From Bacteroidales bacterium UBA5342 (GTDB lineage Bacteria; Bacteroidota; Bacteroidia; Bacteroidales; UBA5342): a stretch of DNA of 25,217 nucleotides. Shown here in pieces: positions 7,078 through 16,200 of the stretch. The stretch spans positions 33,492-58,708 of the forward strand of contig DHQI01000129.1 of assembly GCA_002408065.1 (NCBI GenBank). Reading direction: 5' to 3'. The translations under genes and the position numbers were made by a program. Under the pieces are notes generated by a model. That model worked only from the letters and a program-made list of their open reading frames with translations. It had not been told where the DNA came from and did no database searches. Every line of letters begins with the position of its first letter. Within the stretch, counting starts at the first letter, position 1.

Positions 7078-7112
7078 AAAAGTCCGGTTATCATAGTGAT
7101 AGCCGGACTTTT
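7078..7112. terminator. Bidirectional intrinsic terminator between receiver and pyruvate kinase genes
   Basis: The arm AAAAGTCCGG (7078-7087) pairs with CCGGACTTTT (7103-7112). The stem continues through a T-G wobble and TATCA/TGATA to a 3-nt TAG loop, 16 bp in total. A-tracts and T-tracts on both flanks allow termination from either side, which fits the convergent genes. Confidence 0.9.
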
Positions 7113-7150
7113 GTGTTGTATAATAGGGTATCCGTAGGGGCGCTCCTCTT

Positions 7151-8617
7151 TTAGGATTCTCTTTCTATAACATCATTCAGGTAATAAGAAAATTTCACCA
7201 TGTTGGTATTTCCTTTTTTATTCATAGGAAGGGTTCCAACACTTACAACCAATTCGCCAATATCTATTTTCTTAGCATTAAAAAGCGTGGTCAGTGTGTA
7301 TTCTACCGCATCGTTGGTGAACATAAAATCATCAGATTTGTATGGTTGTACGCCCCATACCAAAGACAACTGTCTCAGCTTATAGGTGTTAGGTGTAAAA
7401 GCATAAATATCTGCTTTGGGGCGATAGCTCGCTATGCGGCGAACACTGTCGCCATTATAGGTTACAGCAACAATAGCATTAACTTTAGATTGTTTGGCCA
7501 TGCCAGCAGCTGTATGGCAGGTAGAATCCAAAATAAAGGTGTCTTTTCCGATCTCCGGTTTTTGTTTACGGTGATATTTGTAGCCGTATTGTTCGGCATC
7601 GCTAATAATGTTACTCATTGCTTTGATGACTTCGATAGGGTATTTTCCCACACTGGTTTCGCCACTTAGCATGACTGCCGATGCTCCGTCTATTACTGCA
7701 TTGGCCACATCGTTGGCTTCGGCACGGGTAGGGCTGAAGTTGGTAATCATGCTTTCCATCATTTGGGTAGCAATGATAACGGGTTTAGCATGTGCCAGAC
7801 ATTTATCTACGATCATTTTTTGTTTCAGTGGAACTTCGGAAAAGTGAAGTTCAACACCCAAATCGCCGCGCGCTACCATTATGGCATCACTGTTTTCTAT
7901 GATGTTGTCGATTTCAACTATAGCTTCGGGTTTTTCTATTTTTGCTATGATGTTGGTGTGTTTTCCTTTCTCATCCACTATTTTTCTTAAGTCCAGAATG
8001 TCTTGAGCACTACGCACAAAAGAGAGGGCAATCCAGTCCACGTTGTGATCTAAAGCAAATTGAGCATCAGCGATATCTTTTGGGGTGAGGCTGGGGAGCG
8101 AAATCCTTGTTTTAGGTAGGTTAACCCCTTTTTTTGAAGAAAGTACGCCGCCAAAGATGACTTTTGCTTTCACGGTATTGCTTCCATTGGTTTCTAATAC
8201 TTCAAGTTTAATCTTGCCGTCGTCGATAAGTACGGTATCGCCAATAGCTACATCAGTAGCAAAGAGTGGGTAGCTCATATAAACCCGTTCTTTATTGCCC
8301 ATACAAGGCGTGTTTACAAAAGAAAGCTCATCTCCTTCATTTAGTTCAATGCCATTGTTTTCAACATCTCCAATGCGCAGCTTAGGCCCTTGCAAATCGG
8401 CCAACATAGCGGTATGAAGGTTCATTTCTTCATTGAGCTCCAGAATACGGTTAATAACTTGTAAATGATCGTCATGTGTTCCGTGGCTAAAGTTAAGGCG
8501 GCATACATTAACGCCGGCTTCAAACAGTTCGCGTAACTTTTCTTTGGAGGATGTGGCGGGTCCGATGGTTGCGATGATTTTGGTTTTGTTTACATACTGA
8601 GACATAGTTGTTGTCAT
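7151..8617 (-). CDS. pyk: Pyruvate kinase
   Basis: The enzyme converts phosphoenolpyruvate and ADP to pyruvate and ATP in the last step of glycolysis, in the cytoplasm. The 488-residue length is normal. Visible landmarks are KTKIIATIGPATSS (11-24), NVCRLNFSHGTHDD with the substrate Arg40, LADLQGPKLRIG (72-83), the mobile B domain (about 84-175), the active-site signature IIAKIEKPEAIVE with Lys226, the metal-binding VARGDLGVEL, ATQMMESMI, and PTRAEANDVANAV followed by MLSGETSVGKYP (316-327). The C-terminal domain (about 350-488) is the usual regulatory domain. The ATG at 8617 gives MTTTMSQYVNK; the internal ATG at 8605 is also possible. A perfect -7 box lies 17 bp upstream of 8617. It is a monocistronic gene ending at the shared terminator. 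Confidence 0.97.
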   Translation of the reverse strand: MTTTMSQYVNKTKIIATIGPATSSKEKLRELFEAGVNVCRLNFSHGTHDDHLQVINRILELNEEMNLHTAMLADLQGPKLRIGDVENNGIELNEGDELSFVNTPCMGNKERVYMSYPLFATDVAIGDTVLIDDGKIKLEVLETNGSNTVKAKVIFGGVLSSKKGVNLPKTRISLPSLTPKDIADAQFALDHNVDWIALSFVRSAQDILDLRKIVDEKGKHTNIIAKIEKPEAIVEIDNIIENSDAIMVARGDLGVELHFSEVPLKQKMIVDKCLAHAKPVIIATQMMESMITNFSPTRAEANDVANAVIDGASAVMLSGETSVGKYPIEVIKAMSNIISDAEQYGYKYHRKQKPEIGKDTFILDSTCHTAAGMAKQSKVNAIVAVTYNGDSVRRIASYRPKADIYAFTPNTYKLRQLSLVWGVQPYKSDDFMFTNDAVEYTLTTLFNAKKIDIGELVVSVGTLPMNKKGNTNMVKFSYYLNDVIERES

Positions 8618-8633
8618 TTTTATTATTAGTTGG

Positions 8634-8641
8634 CAAAAATA
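8634..8641 (-). promoter_or_regulatory. -7 box of the pyruvate kinase promoter
   Basis: The minus strand reads TATTTTTG, a full TAnnTTTG match followed by CC. A TTTA at 8661-8658 is the only -33-like sequence, and its 16-bp spacing is short. The predicted leader before the ATG at 8617 is about 12-15 nt. Confidence 0.5.
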
Positions 8642-8970
8642 CGATTATAATACAATATAAACACCCTTGTTTATTGTTAAAAAATGATTAAATATAATCT
8701 TGTAGTGATAAAATGTTAAATTGATGGTTTGTGGTGGAGTTCTGAGTGTAAGAATCGCAAAAAAGTAGTCTTTTTGTGGTGTTTGTTGTGATTTAAATGC
8801 ATTGTATAGAGTTAAATTTTCCGGGCGATAGAAATAATAGGGATTATGCGGTTAAAGTTCTGTGATTCTTGCTTTTGTTTTGAAGCCATTCCGCTTAATT
8901 TTATTACTGTCTATCTAATTATGATTCCGGGCTACTATTTTGCTGGATTTTGCTTTTACAACTCGCGGAA

Positions 8971-8985
8971 ATCCCATTTTGGGAA
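8971..8985. promoter_or_regulatory. Palindromic operator candidate, copy A1 (upstream of FIST/kinase genes)
   Basis: ATCCCATTTTGGGAA fits the palindrome TTCCCAnnnTGGGAA at 11 of 12 specified positions. Nearly identical palindromes occur at 13144-13158 and 19366-19380. This copy lies about 120 bp upstream of the FIST start codon. The remaining sequence of the 8618-9106 spacer has no gene I can support. Confidence 0.65.
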
Positions 8986-8990
8986 TCGTC

Positions 8991-9005
8991 TTCCTGTAAT
9001 GGGAC
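8991..9005. promoter_or_regulatory. Weaker second operator candidate, copy A2
   Basis: TTCCTGTAATGGGAC matches TTCCCAnnnTGGGAA at 9 of 12 specified positions. Its centre is exactly 20 bp, two helical turns, from that of copy A1. This is an arrangement often used for cooperative binding by enhancer-binding proteins. Confidence 0.4.
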
Positions 9006-9047
9006 AATGTTTCGTCATGTGCCAAGTTTAAATTGCAGAGAAACAGT

Positions 9048-9072
9048 TGGATGCATTTTAGCATTAAATTTG
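9048..9072 (+). promoter_or_regulatory. Promoter region of the FIST/hybrid-kinase unit, sigma-54-like and -7 elements
   Basis: Two overlapping readings exist. TGGATGCATTTTAGC (9048-9062) has the GG-N10-GC core of a sigma-54 -24/-12 promoter, but its flanks match only partly. TAAATTTG (9065-9072) is a full -7 box of the primary sigma type, without a good -33. Either would start transcription about 27-35 nt before the ATG at 9107. Confidence 0.4.
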
Positions 9073-9106
9073 CTTAGTAGGAATCGCATAAAAATAGAAT
9101 TAGCAA

Positions 9107-10210
9107 ATGTATATTCCTGAAGTAACAATAGAAAAAGTTGTAAGCGCAGTATTTACCCTTAAGGTGCGCGAGGGCGATGTCGTGATGGTGAGTCTTTGTG
9201 AAAAAGCAGGATTGGATTTAGATGCTTTAGTTCATGCTCTTAACATCATAGGCGTACCGTTTTTTGGTGGCATTTTTCCCGGTATTATTGGAGAAGGCGA
9301 AAAGAAGGAAAATGGTGCTTTGGTTAAAATTATTCCGGCTAAAACTAAGCCTTTGATATATAGGGGTATTACGGATAAAAAATTTGAAAATCCTGAATGT
9401 TTATCGCAGATGTCTGACGATTCCTACGGTGATGCTATTTTATTAGTAGATGGTTTATCTGATAATATTTCCTCGTTTTTATCCTCTATTTTCAATTTAT
9501 TAGGAAATCGTGTGAAATACATAGGTGGTGGTGCTGGTTCACTTTCTTTTGTTAAACAACCTTGTTTGTTTACCAACGAAGGAGCCTTACAGGATGCAGC
9601 TATTCTATTACTAACGAGTAAAACAATATCTACAGGAGTGAAACATGGTTGGGAAAAAGTTTCCGGTCCTTTTGTGGCCACACAAACAAGTAAGACCAAG
9701 ATAGAAGAAATCAACTGGCAAAATGCTTTTGAAGTGTATAAACAAGTGGTGGAAGAGGATAGACAACAGACCTTAACGGTCGAAAATTTCTTTGATATTG
9801 CAAAGGGCTATCCTTTTGGTATTAAGCGTGCTGAGAGCGAATATGTGGTTCGGGATCCTATCTCGACTGATGAAGACGGATCTCTGCTATGTGTTGGAGA
9901 AGTAAGCGAAAATGTCGTGATTGACATCCTGAAAGGCAGCACCGAAAATTTGATTGAAGCTGCTCATGAGGCTGTTGAGATAGCAACTAAAGATGCTGAC
10001 TTTTCTCAAACATTTATAGTGGATTGTATATCAAGAGCGTTATTCTTAGATGATGACTATAGCAGATCTTTAGATTTAATTAAGGAGCATATAGATGAAC
10101 AAAAGGAGGGGGTAAGTGTTGAAGGTATGTTGACCATTGGCGAGATATCTACTTATGGTAGAGGTTATCTTGAGTTTTTGAATAAAACTATTGTTGTTGG
10201 TCTCATGTAA
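9107..10210 (+). CDS. FIST N/C-domain sensory protein
   Basis: A 367-residue cytoplasmic protein made of FIST_N and FIST_C domains, a ligand-sensing module usually linked to histidine kinases, chemoreceptors or cyclic-di-GMP enzymes; small ligands such as amino acids have been proposed for the family. FIST_N is marked by PFFGGIFPGIIGEG (51-64), YIGGGAGSL (138-146) and VKHGWEKVSGPFVATQ (178-193). FIST_C is marked by GYPFGI (234-239), EYVVRDP (245-251), and MLTIGEISTYGRG (341-353) near the end. There is no signal peptide, membrane segment or catalytic output domain. The next gene, a hybrid histidine kinase, starts 5 bp after the stop codon, so the sensing domain is encoded as a separate subunit that probably feeds the kinase. 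Palindromic operator candidates lie upstream. Confidence 0.9.
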   Translation: MYIPEVTIEKVVSAVFTLKVREGDVVMVSLCEKAGLDLDALVHALNIIGVPFFGGIFPGIIGEGEKKENGALVKIIPAKTKPLIYRGITDKKFENPECLSQMSDDSYGDAILLVDGLSDNISSFLSSIFNLLGNRVKYIGGGAGSLSFVKQPCLFTNEGALQDAAILLLTSKTISTGVKHGWEKVSGPFVATQTSKTKIEEINWQNAFEVYKQVVEEDRQQTLTVENFFDIAKGYPFGIKRAESEYVVRDPISTDEDGSLLCVGEVSENVVIDILKGSTENLIEAAHEAVEIATKDADFSQTFIVDCISRALFLDDDYSRSLDLIKEHIDEQKEGVSVEGMLTIGEISTYGRGYLEFLNKTIVVGLM

Positions 10211-10215
10211 TCGTT

Positions 10216-12759
10216 ATGACAGAAGATTTAATTCAAGATATATTATTGCTGTACGAATTATCACTTTCGATAGGTGGTACACTGGACCTGGACGAAAACT
10301 GTGATAGTTTTCTTTCGGTTTTGATGTCGCGGCGTAACTTGGATTATTGTTCTGTTTGGGTAAAAGAATCAAAATTTCCAGGGAGTGAGGACAGTAAAAA
10401 GCTAAAAGCTATTTATGCCAATCCGGAAGTTAAATTGAAAACCCGTACCCTTGATGAGGATTATTTTATTCTTCAGGAATTAGAAAAAAATCCGGTCATA
10501 AAGGTCACTGATAAAGACCCCGATTGGGAAGATCATTTTTCGGCAGAAACCAATATAAGAGGCGGTGTTTTAGCTTATTATCGTTTAGAGGGAATAGGTT
10601 TTCTGAAGATTTACTCCTCTATGACACATACGCGTACGAGCATGACCATGCTCAATAAGCTTCAAAACATCATTCAGAAATTCACAGTTTCGATTAATGC
10701 CTGCCTATACCACCAGCGCTCATTGTACAATGCCGAGAAAAAGCTGGAGGCCGAGCGTAGCGCCAAAGAATCTGCTACATCTTTGAGCCGTACTACGGCC
10801 CGTCTTTCTCACCTTATTCAAAATATGCAAGAAGCCATTTTGGTAGAAGATCAAGACCGCAAAATAGTACTTATAAACGATCAGTTTATTAACTATTTTG
10901 GATTGGATACAAAACCAGAAGACTTGATAGGTACCGAGTGCTCTTTTGTATGTACTAATGTCCGTAAGTGTTTTAGCTCAGATGTGCCGTTTTTGGAAGT
11001 TATAGACGAAACGCTGAAGAAGAGACAAATGGTGATTGGCCAAAAGATGAAACTGGCCGATGGACGTATGTTTGAGCGGGATTTTATTCCTATTATAATA
11101 GACGGAGTATACAGTGGGCACTTGTGGCAATACCGTGACGTGACCAAGCTGAGTACCATGTTGGATCTGTTAAAAGAAGCTCGTGTGCTGGCTGAGGAAG
11201 CCAATAAGTCAAAGAGCCGTTTCCTTGCCAATATGAGTCACGAAATACGTACTCCGCTTAATGCTATCATCGGAATGTCACGTTTGTTGGAAGATTCATC
11301 CTTAGACAAAGAACAAAAAGATTATAATGAGGCTATCCTGACTTCCTCAGAAAATTTGTTGGTCATCATTAATGAGATTTTGGATTTCTCTAAGATAGAA
11401 GCTGGTAAGCTAAATATTGAAAACATAAACCTTAATATATGTAAAGTTCTGAGTAATGTCGTCCGTACTATGGAGTTTAAGGCAGAGGAAAAGAACTTGC
11501 GTCTGACCAGTTATATTGACCCAAATATACCGGAATACATAAAGGGAGATCCTGTACGTATAAGTCAGATCTTGATTAATTTAATTGGTAATTCTCTTAA
11601 ATTCACATCGGAAGGTTTTATTCATCTTAGTTGTCGCCTCTTGTCTGTTGATAATAAAGGGGGCGGGGTGTTACGTTTTACTATCGAAGATTCAGGTATA
11701 GGAATAGATGAAGATAAGCTAGATCGGATTTTTGATAATTTCACACAGGAAAATAGTGGGGTAACCCGTAGATATGGTGGAACAGGCTTGGGGCTTACTA
11801 TTGTCAAGCAGCTGGTAGAGCTGATGGAGGGCAAGGTAACGGTGAAAAGTGTCAAAGGACAGGGCAGTGTGTTTACGGTGACTTTACCTTTCAAGGTTGG
11901 AGAATTGACTATTGATGATGAGAAAAAAGGCATTGCACTAAGCCCGGATATGATAAAAGATAAAAGAATCCTGGTGGTGGATGATCATAGTATCAACCGT
12001 TTTGTCGTGGTTTCTTTATTTAAGAAGTGGAACATAAGTGTAGTGGAAGCTGTAGATGGACAGGATGCTGTGGATAAAGTACAGCAGGAAGCTTTTGATT
12101 TGGTGCTGATGGATATGCAGATGCCGGTGATGGATGGCATGCAGGCCACCATGTATATCCGCCGTCAGCTTAAGCAAAACATGCCAATTATTGCCTTGTC
12201 GGCCAATGCAATGAAGGATAATGTAGACCAGTGTTTGGCGGTCGGGATGAATGATTTTCTTACCAAGCCGTTTGAACCGAATGATTTATTGACTCTCCTG
12301 ATCAAGTTTTTAGCTTCTGATAAACCCCATAAACCTGACGAATCATTTGGATTTGAGGAATCTGACGTGTCTGATGCATCAGATGATATAGAGCTTAGTG
12401 TGCCTGAACCAGAAGAAGAACCTGCCCAGGTTCAATTTGATTTGGATGCTTTAGGTCAGATTGTGAATAATGATAGAGAACAGCTCAATAAATTAATTGA
12501 TATGTTCTTAGATTCAACACCGGGCTTGCTCGATGAGATCAGTGAACTACTGCCTGCAGGCGATTATACGAAGATAGGCCGTTTAGTACATAAGATGAAG
12601 CCTTCCATAACTTTAATGAAGATGCAGCAGCTCATACCTTTATTACCTATTATTGAGCACCCCGGAAATACCCCTCAGGAAGAACTGCATGAAGTGGTTT
12701 TAAACTTCCATACCATTCTGTCCCGAATCGTTGATCTGATTCGAGATAAAATAAAATAG
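10216..12759 (+). CDS. Hybrid sensor histidine kinase (GAF-like, PAS, HisKA, HATPase, REC, HPt)
   Basis: An 847-residue multistep phosphorelay kinase without membrane segments, so cytoplasmic. From the N-terminus: a GAF-like domain (about 5-165), a short coiled coil (about 170-200), a PAS domain (about 200-315), and HisKA with the phosphoacceptor His342 in NMSHEIRTPLNAIIG. HATPase_c follows, with the N box LINLIGNSLKFT (453-464), DSGIGI (492-497) and GGTGLGL (521-527). Next is a receiver (about 584-700) with Asp589/Asp590, phosphoacceptor Asp633 in VLMDMQMPVMDGM, and Lys684. After an acidic linker comes an HPt-like domain (about 741-847), where His792 in LVHKMKPS is the likely phosphotransfer residue. 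All kinase motifs look intact. The terminal HPt implies a separate response regulator target; the nearest intact candidates are at 17948-19303 and 19514-19984. It is translationally close to the FIST gene. Confidence 0.95.
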   Translation: MTEDLIQDILLLYELSLSIGGTLDLDENCDSFLSVLMSRRNLDYCSVWVKESKFPGSEDSKKLKAIYANPEVKLKTRTLDEDYFILQELEKNPVIKVTDKDPDWEDHFSAETNIRGGVLAYYRLEGIGFLKIYSSMTHTRTSMTMLNKLQNIIQKFTVSINACLYHQRSLYNAEKKLEAERSAKESATSLSRTTARLSHLIQNMQEAILVEDQDRKIVLINDQFINYFGLDTKPEDLIGTECSFVCTNVRKCFSSDVPFLEVIDETLKKRQMVIGQKMKLADGRMFERDFIPIIIDGVYSGHLWQYRDVTKLSTMLDLLKEARVLAEEANKSKSRFLANMSHEIRTPLNAIIGMSRLLEDSSLDKEQKDYNEAILTSSENLLVIINEILDFSKIEAGKLNIENINLNICKVLSNVVRTMEFKAEEKNLRLTSYIDPNIPEYIKGDPVRISQILINLIGNSLKFTSEGFIHLSCRLLSVDNKGGGVLRFTIEDSGIGIDEDKLDRIFDNFTQENSGVTRRYGGTGLGLTIVKQLVELMEGKVTVKSVKGQGSVFTVTLPFKVGELTIDDEKKGIALSPDMIKDKRILVVDDHSINRFVVVSLFKKWNISVVEAVDGQDAVDKVQQEAFDLVLMDMQMPVMDGMQATMYIRRQLKQNMPIIALSANAMKDNVDQCLAVGMNDFLTKPFEPNDLLTLLIKFLASDKPHKPDESFGFEESDVSDASDDIELSVPEPEEEPAQVQFDLDALGQIVNNDREQLNKLIDMFLDSTPGLLDEISELLPAGDYTKIGRLVHKMKPSITLMKMQQLIPLLPIIEHPGNTPQEELHEVVLNFHTILSRIVDLIRDKIK

Positions 12760-13035
12760 TCGATATTTAGCGTTTTTATAAAACTTTATTTCCTTGTTTC
12801 CAGCGTGATATGTTTCGTTGAAACTGAAAACTCTATTGTGCTTTATAGTAAGGGTTTCTCCCCATTTTGTACGAATTTAGAATTCAAATCACTTATCAAG
12901 GTGGAAGTTGCTTGAAAGTCGCACGCTGAACTCCTCTACAGATTCCAAAGGTTCAATGAAAGTAGACTAAATGACCACTTGCTGTTTTCTCCTAAACTAA
13001 GTATAAAAGCAGACAAACTATTTGGAGCAGAAACA

Positions 13036-13048
13036 TTCACTTAGTGAA
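13036..13048. promoter_or_regulatory. Perfect 13-bp palindrome in the spacer before the secreted-protein gene
   Basis: TTCACTTAGTGAA is a perfect 6-1-6 inverted repeat, 201 bp upstream of the gene at 13249. It could be a regulator site. The 489-bp spacer 12760-13248 otherwise holds only the operator candidate at 13144-13158. I see no gene, and no clear terminator after the kinase gene. Confidence 0.35.
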
Positions 13049-13143
13049 AGTTATATCAATAATAGTTGATGCATGCTTAAGCCCTTCCCCAAGCGCAGCA
13101 TTGAAAAAAAATTTCCCAACAAAGCATCCTAATAATGGAGCAA

Positions 13144-13158
13144 TTCCCAGAATGGGAA
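13144..13158. promoter_or_regulatory. Palindromic operator candidate, copy B (perfect)
   Basis: TTCCCAGAATGGGAA is a perfect palindrome with a 3-nt centre, 90 bp upstream of the secreted-protein gene. It shares the motif and the GAA centre with copy C at 19366-19380. A TGGCA at 13204-13208 resembles a sigma-54 -24 box, but the matching -12 GC is replaced by TC, so the promoter class is unresolved. Confidence 0.65.
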
Positions 13159-13248
13159 TATTTTTATATTGTCAAGTTGCACAAAATCAGTAATATGAAA
13201 AAATGGCAAGGTTTTCTCATATATGCTTGAATGAATTAATGAAAAATC

Positions 13249-16200
13249 ATGGAAAAAAAACACAACCTTATTATTCTTAAAGCACTTTTGTTTGCTTTTG
13301 TATTGTCGGGAGCCCTTAGCCCATTATTTGCAGTAGGGGAGGCTTCTACATATTTTGAGATATTTGTGCCGCCTAACAATAACAGTAATGGACGCGATGT
13401 ATGCTTGACTGTGACTGCTATTTTTGATAATACCAGTTTTAGCATTGTGGATGATAATATGGACGGCGATGATGACGATAGTGTGAGTGGTGTGCTGCAG
13501 GCGGGCCAATCATACATTTTGTATATTCGTGACAATGGTATTAATGATGATGCCCCTCATAGCGGAGAATCGGCTAGTAAACAAGATGGTGATTATTTCA
13601 TAGTAGAGTCGGATAATTTGGTGCTGACTTCACAATCGACCAATTCCGATTGGCAACACGACTGGGTGCCTGCTACCAATAAGAGTTCTAAAGGAAAGAA
13701 GTTTATTATTTATTCACCGCCAACATCTTATTCTAATCGTGATTTAAATGTTTTTACCTATGAAGATAGTACACAGATAACAGTAAAAAAGATTTCGTGG
13801 GCAGCGCAAAACACTACCGGATATACTAATGTGGACATTACGCAAAGCGAAATAGTGTTGCAGCAGAGCCTCAATGTGGGCGAGGACATTATATTTAATT
13901 ATACCGGCGGCCGTGACCTTTTGGAGCCGGGCGAAACCTACTTGGTAGAAAGTAGCAAGGAAATCACAACACAGTATGGTGCCTTGTGGGTAAATGCTCG
14001 TGATGGTGGTGGCTACGTGCCTTCTGCTAATGGTTCGTCGTCGGGCGAATTGTTTTATTTTACTGTGCCTTATCAGTCTAGTAATGAGCAAGAAGTGCGT
14101 ATTGTATCATGGGACGATGCTGTAAGTGTAAGTTTGGATAAATATGTCAACAATGCTTGGGTTAATATTGAGACTTGGGAGTTGGATGCCCTTGAAACAG
14201 CCGATTGGGTATCATATACCGGTAACGTGAATGCGGTGCTGCGCATTAAAGCAACAGCGGATAAAAAAGTCTCTGTTTTTGAGGCCAACTGGCTCGAAAC
14301 GGGTGCTTTTGGTACTTCGGATATTGCCACTATGGTGAGTTCGCGAGCTGGAACTACAGCCGGTAATCAGTTTTTGGTCTATATGGCGCCTCCAGGTATG
14401 GAAAATAATGTTAATGATCCATTTACCGGTGAAAAGCTATCGCAATACAGTCACTTGTATTTGTTCTCTAGAGAGGATGCTGTAGTAAGGATAGTAGATG
14501 CTTATACCCGTGGTGAAAAATATGACAAGACTTTTAGTATTGAGGCCGGACGCTACGTTGATTGTCGCTTGGATGTGGAAGAGTGGAAAAATATTTATAA
14601 CGGCGATGGTGAGCCGGAATCAGGGCCTGAACGTCCGTATTTATTGGTGGAAGCTGATGTTGCAATATCAGTATTCAACACCAACTTTAATGATAACTGG
14701 ATGACCTATTTTGGAACCTCTCAGTATCAGGATTTTAAGTTGACTAGTATGCTGGATAGTGGTAGCTACAGTCCTGGTGATACCCTAACGGTAAGTACCG
14801 GTGTGACGTTTAATAGTAGTGGGGATATAAGTTCACCCGAGGTGGAAATCGTGATTCAGGATGGTGCTGAGGTGATAAGTTCCGTTTTGGTGGAGCAGCA
14901 AAGTGGCCAAACGACCAATGCTAGTTCTATAGAAAAAGATGAAGATAATGGACAAACAAAAGTTACCTTCACGGATTTAGGGGATATGGCAGCTGAGGAT
15001 GAGTATGTGACAGAGACTCAGTTGAAAATGAATACTAACTATATTGATGGTTCGAGTATTACTGACGGAACTGTGATAACGGCCGAAACCATTATTTCAG
15101 GGTATGTAGATGGGGTGTACCAGCAGGCAACGTCTTCGGAAGGAATTACAAATAATACGGCTAACCAAGAGGCTTTGCTTTTTACGCAACTTAACGATGG
15201 TTCGGAGCTTGTGAACGATGAGACTGACTCGTGGAGTGTGAGTGTGGCTGACATGGACAATGATGGTAAAGAAGATATAATATTTTCGGATTACGAAGGT
15301 GATCGTAAAAGCTATATGTACCTCAACAGTGATGGTGGTTTTGTGTCCTCTATGGAGGCCGCTTCAGTTGCTCAAAATGATGCAGCAGTTAGTGCTGCTG
15401 TAGATTTTGATAATGATGGTGATATGGATCTTGTTTTAGGAACCAATCTGGATCGTGAAGATGAACTTTTGCAAAACAAAGGAAGGGCCACATTCCGCCA
15501 GGTGGATGCGCCTTTCAATACTAAGGGTTATACTCATGGGGTGGCTTTTGCTGATGTGGATAACAATGGTTTTGTTGATGTGTTTATATCTGACTATATG
15601 CCAACGCAAAATAACCAGTTGTATATGAATGAGGGAGGAGAGTCCTTTGATAAGGAGCGCGATGCTGCCTTGCGTCAGGCTTCTTATTCTATCGGGGCTG
15701 TTTTTGCTGATTATGATAATGATGGTGATGCCGATTTGTTTGTGCCTAACGATAAAAAGCGCCCTAATCTTCTGTATACCAATAATGGTGCGGGGAAATT
15801 AAATCTGGAAGATATGGCACCATTCTCGGATGATGCCTTCAACTCTACCGGAGCTAGTTGGGGCGACTATGACAATGATGGCGACTTAGATCTTTTTGTT
15901 GCTAATGCAGGAAATCAGAACAATAATCTGTATAAAAATAATGGTAATCAGGGTTTTGAGAAGATTACAAGCGGGCAGGTAGTGAATGATGGTGGTAACT
16001 CGCACGGAAGTGTATGGGTTGATTTAGATAATGATGGTGATTTGGATTTATTTGTGACTAATGACCAGGATGAAATAAACTTCCTTTATCTGAATAATGG
16101 TGATGGTAGCTTTCAGCGTGATGATCAGCAGGTGCTTTGTGCTCGCAACGGAAATAGTTTTGCAACGGCCGCAGGAGACATAAATGATGATGGTTTTCAG

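Noticed and set aside
7643..7657. TTCCCACACTGGTTT inside the pyruvate kinase gene, like half of the shared operator
   Set aside because: It has 9 of 12 matches, with all mismatches in one arm, and lies in a conserved coding region; best explained by codons.
8846..9031. 61-codon open frame with many Cys and Phe residues
   Set aside because: It overlaps both palindromic operator copies and has no promoter or domain; most likely non-coding.
12772..12784. GTTTTTATAAAAC after the kinase gene as a terminator
   Set aside because: Purely AT stem with a poor centre and no T-tract; not stable enough to call.
13126..13140. Possible second operator copy beside copy B
   Set aside because: Only 7 of 12 specified positions match, which is too weak to separate from chance, although the spacing to copy B is about 18 bp.
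13195..13230. Upstream ATG as an alternative start of the secreted protein
   Set aside because: That frame meets a stop after 11 codons and is not in frame with the signal peptide.
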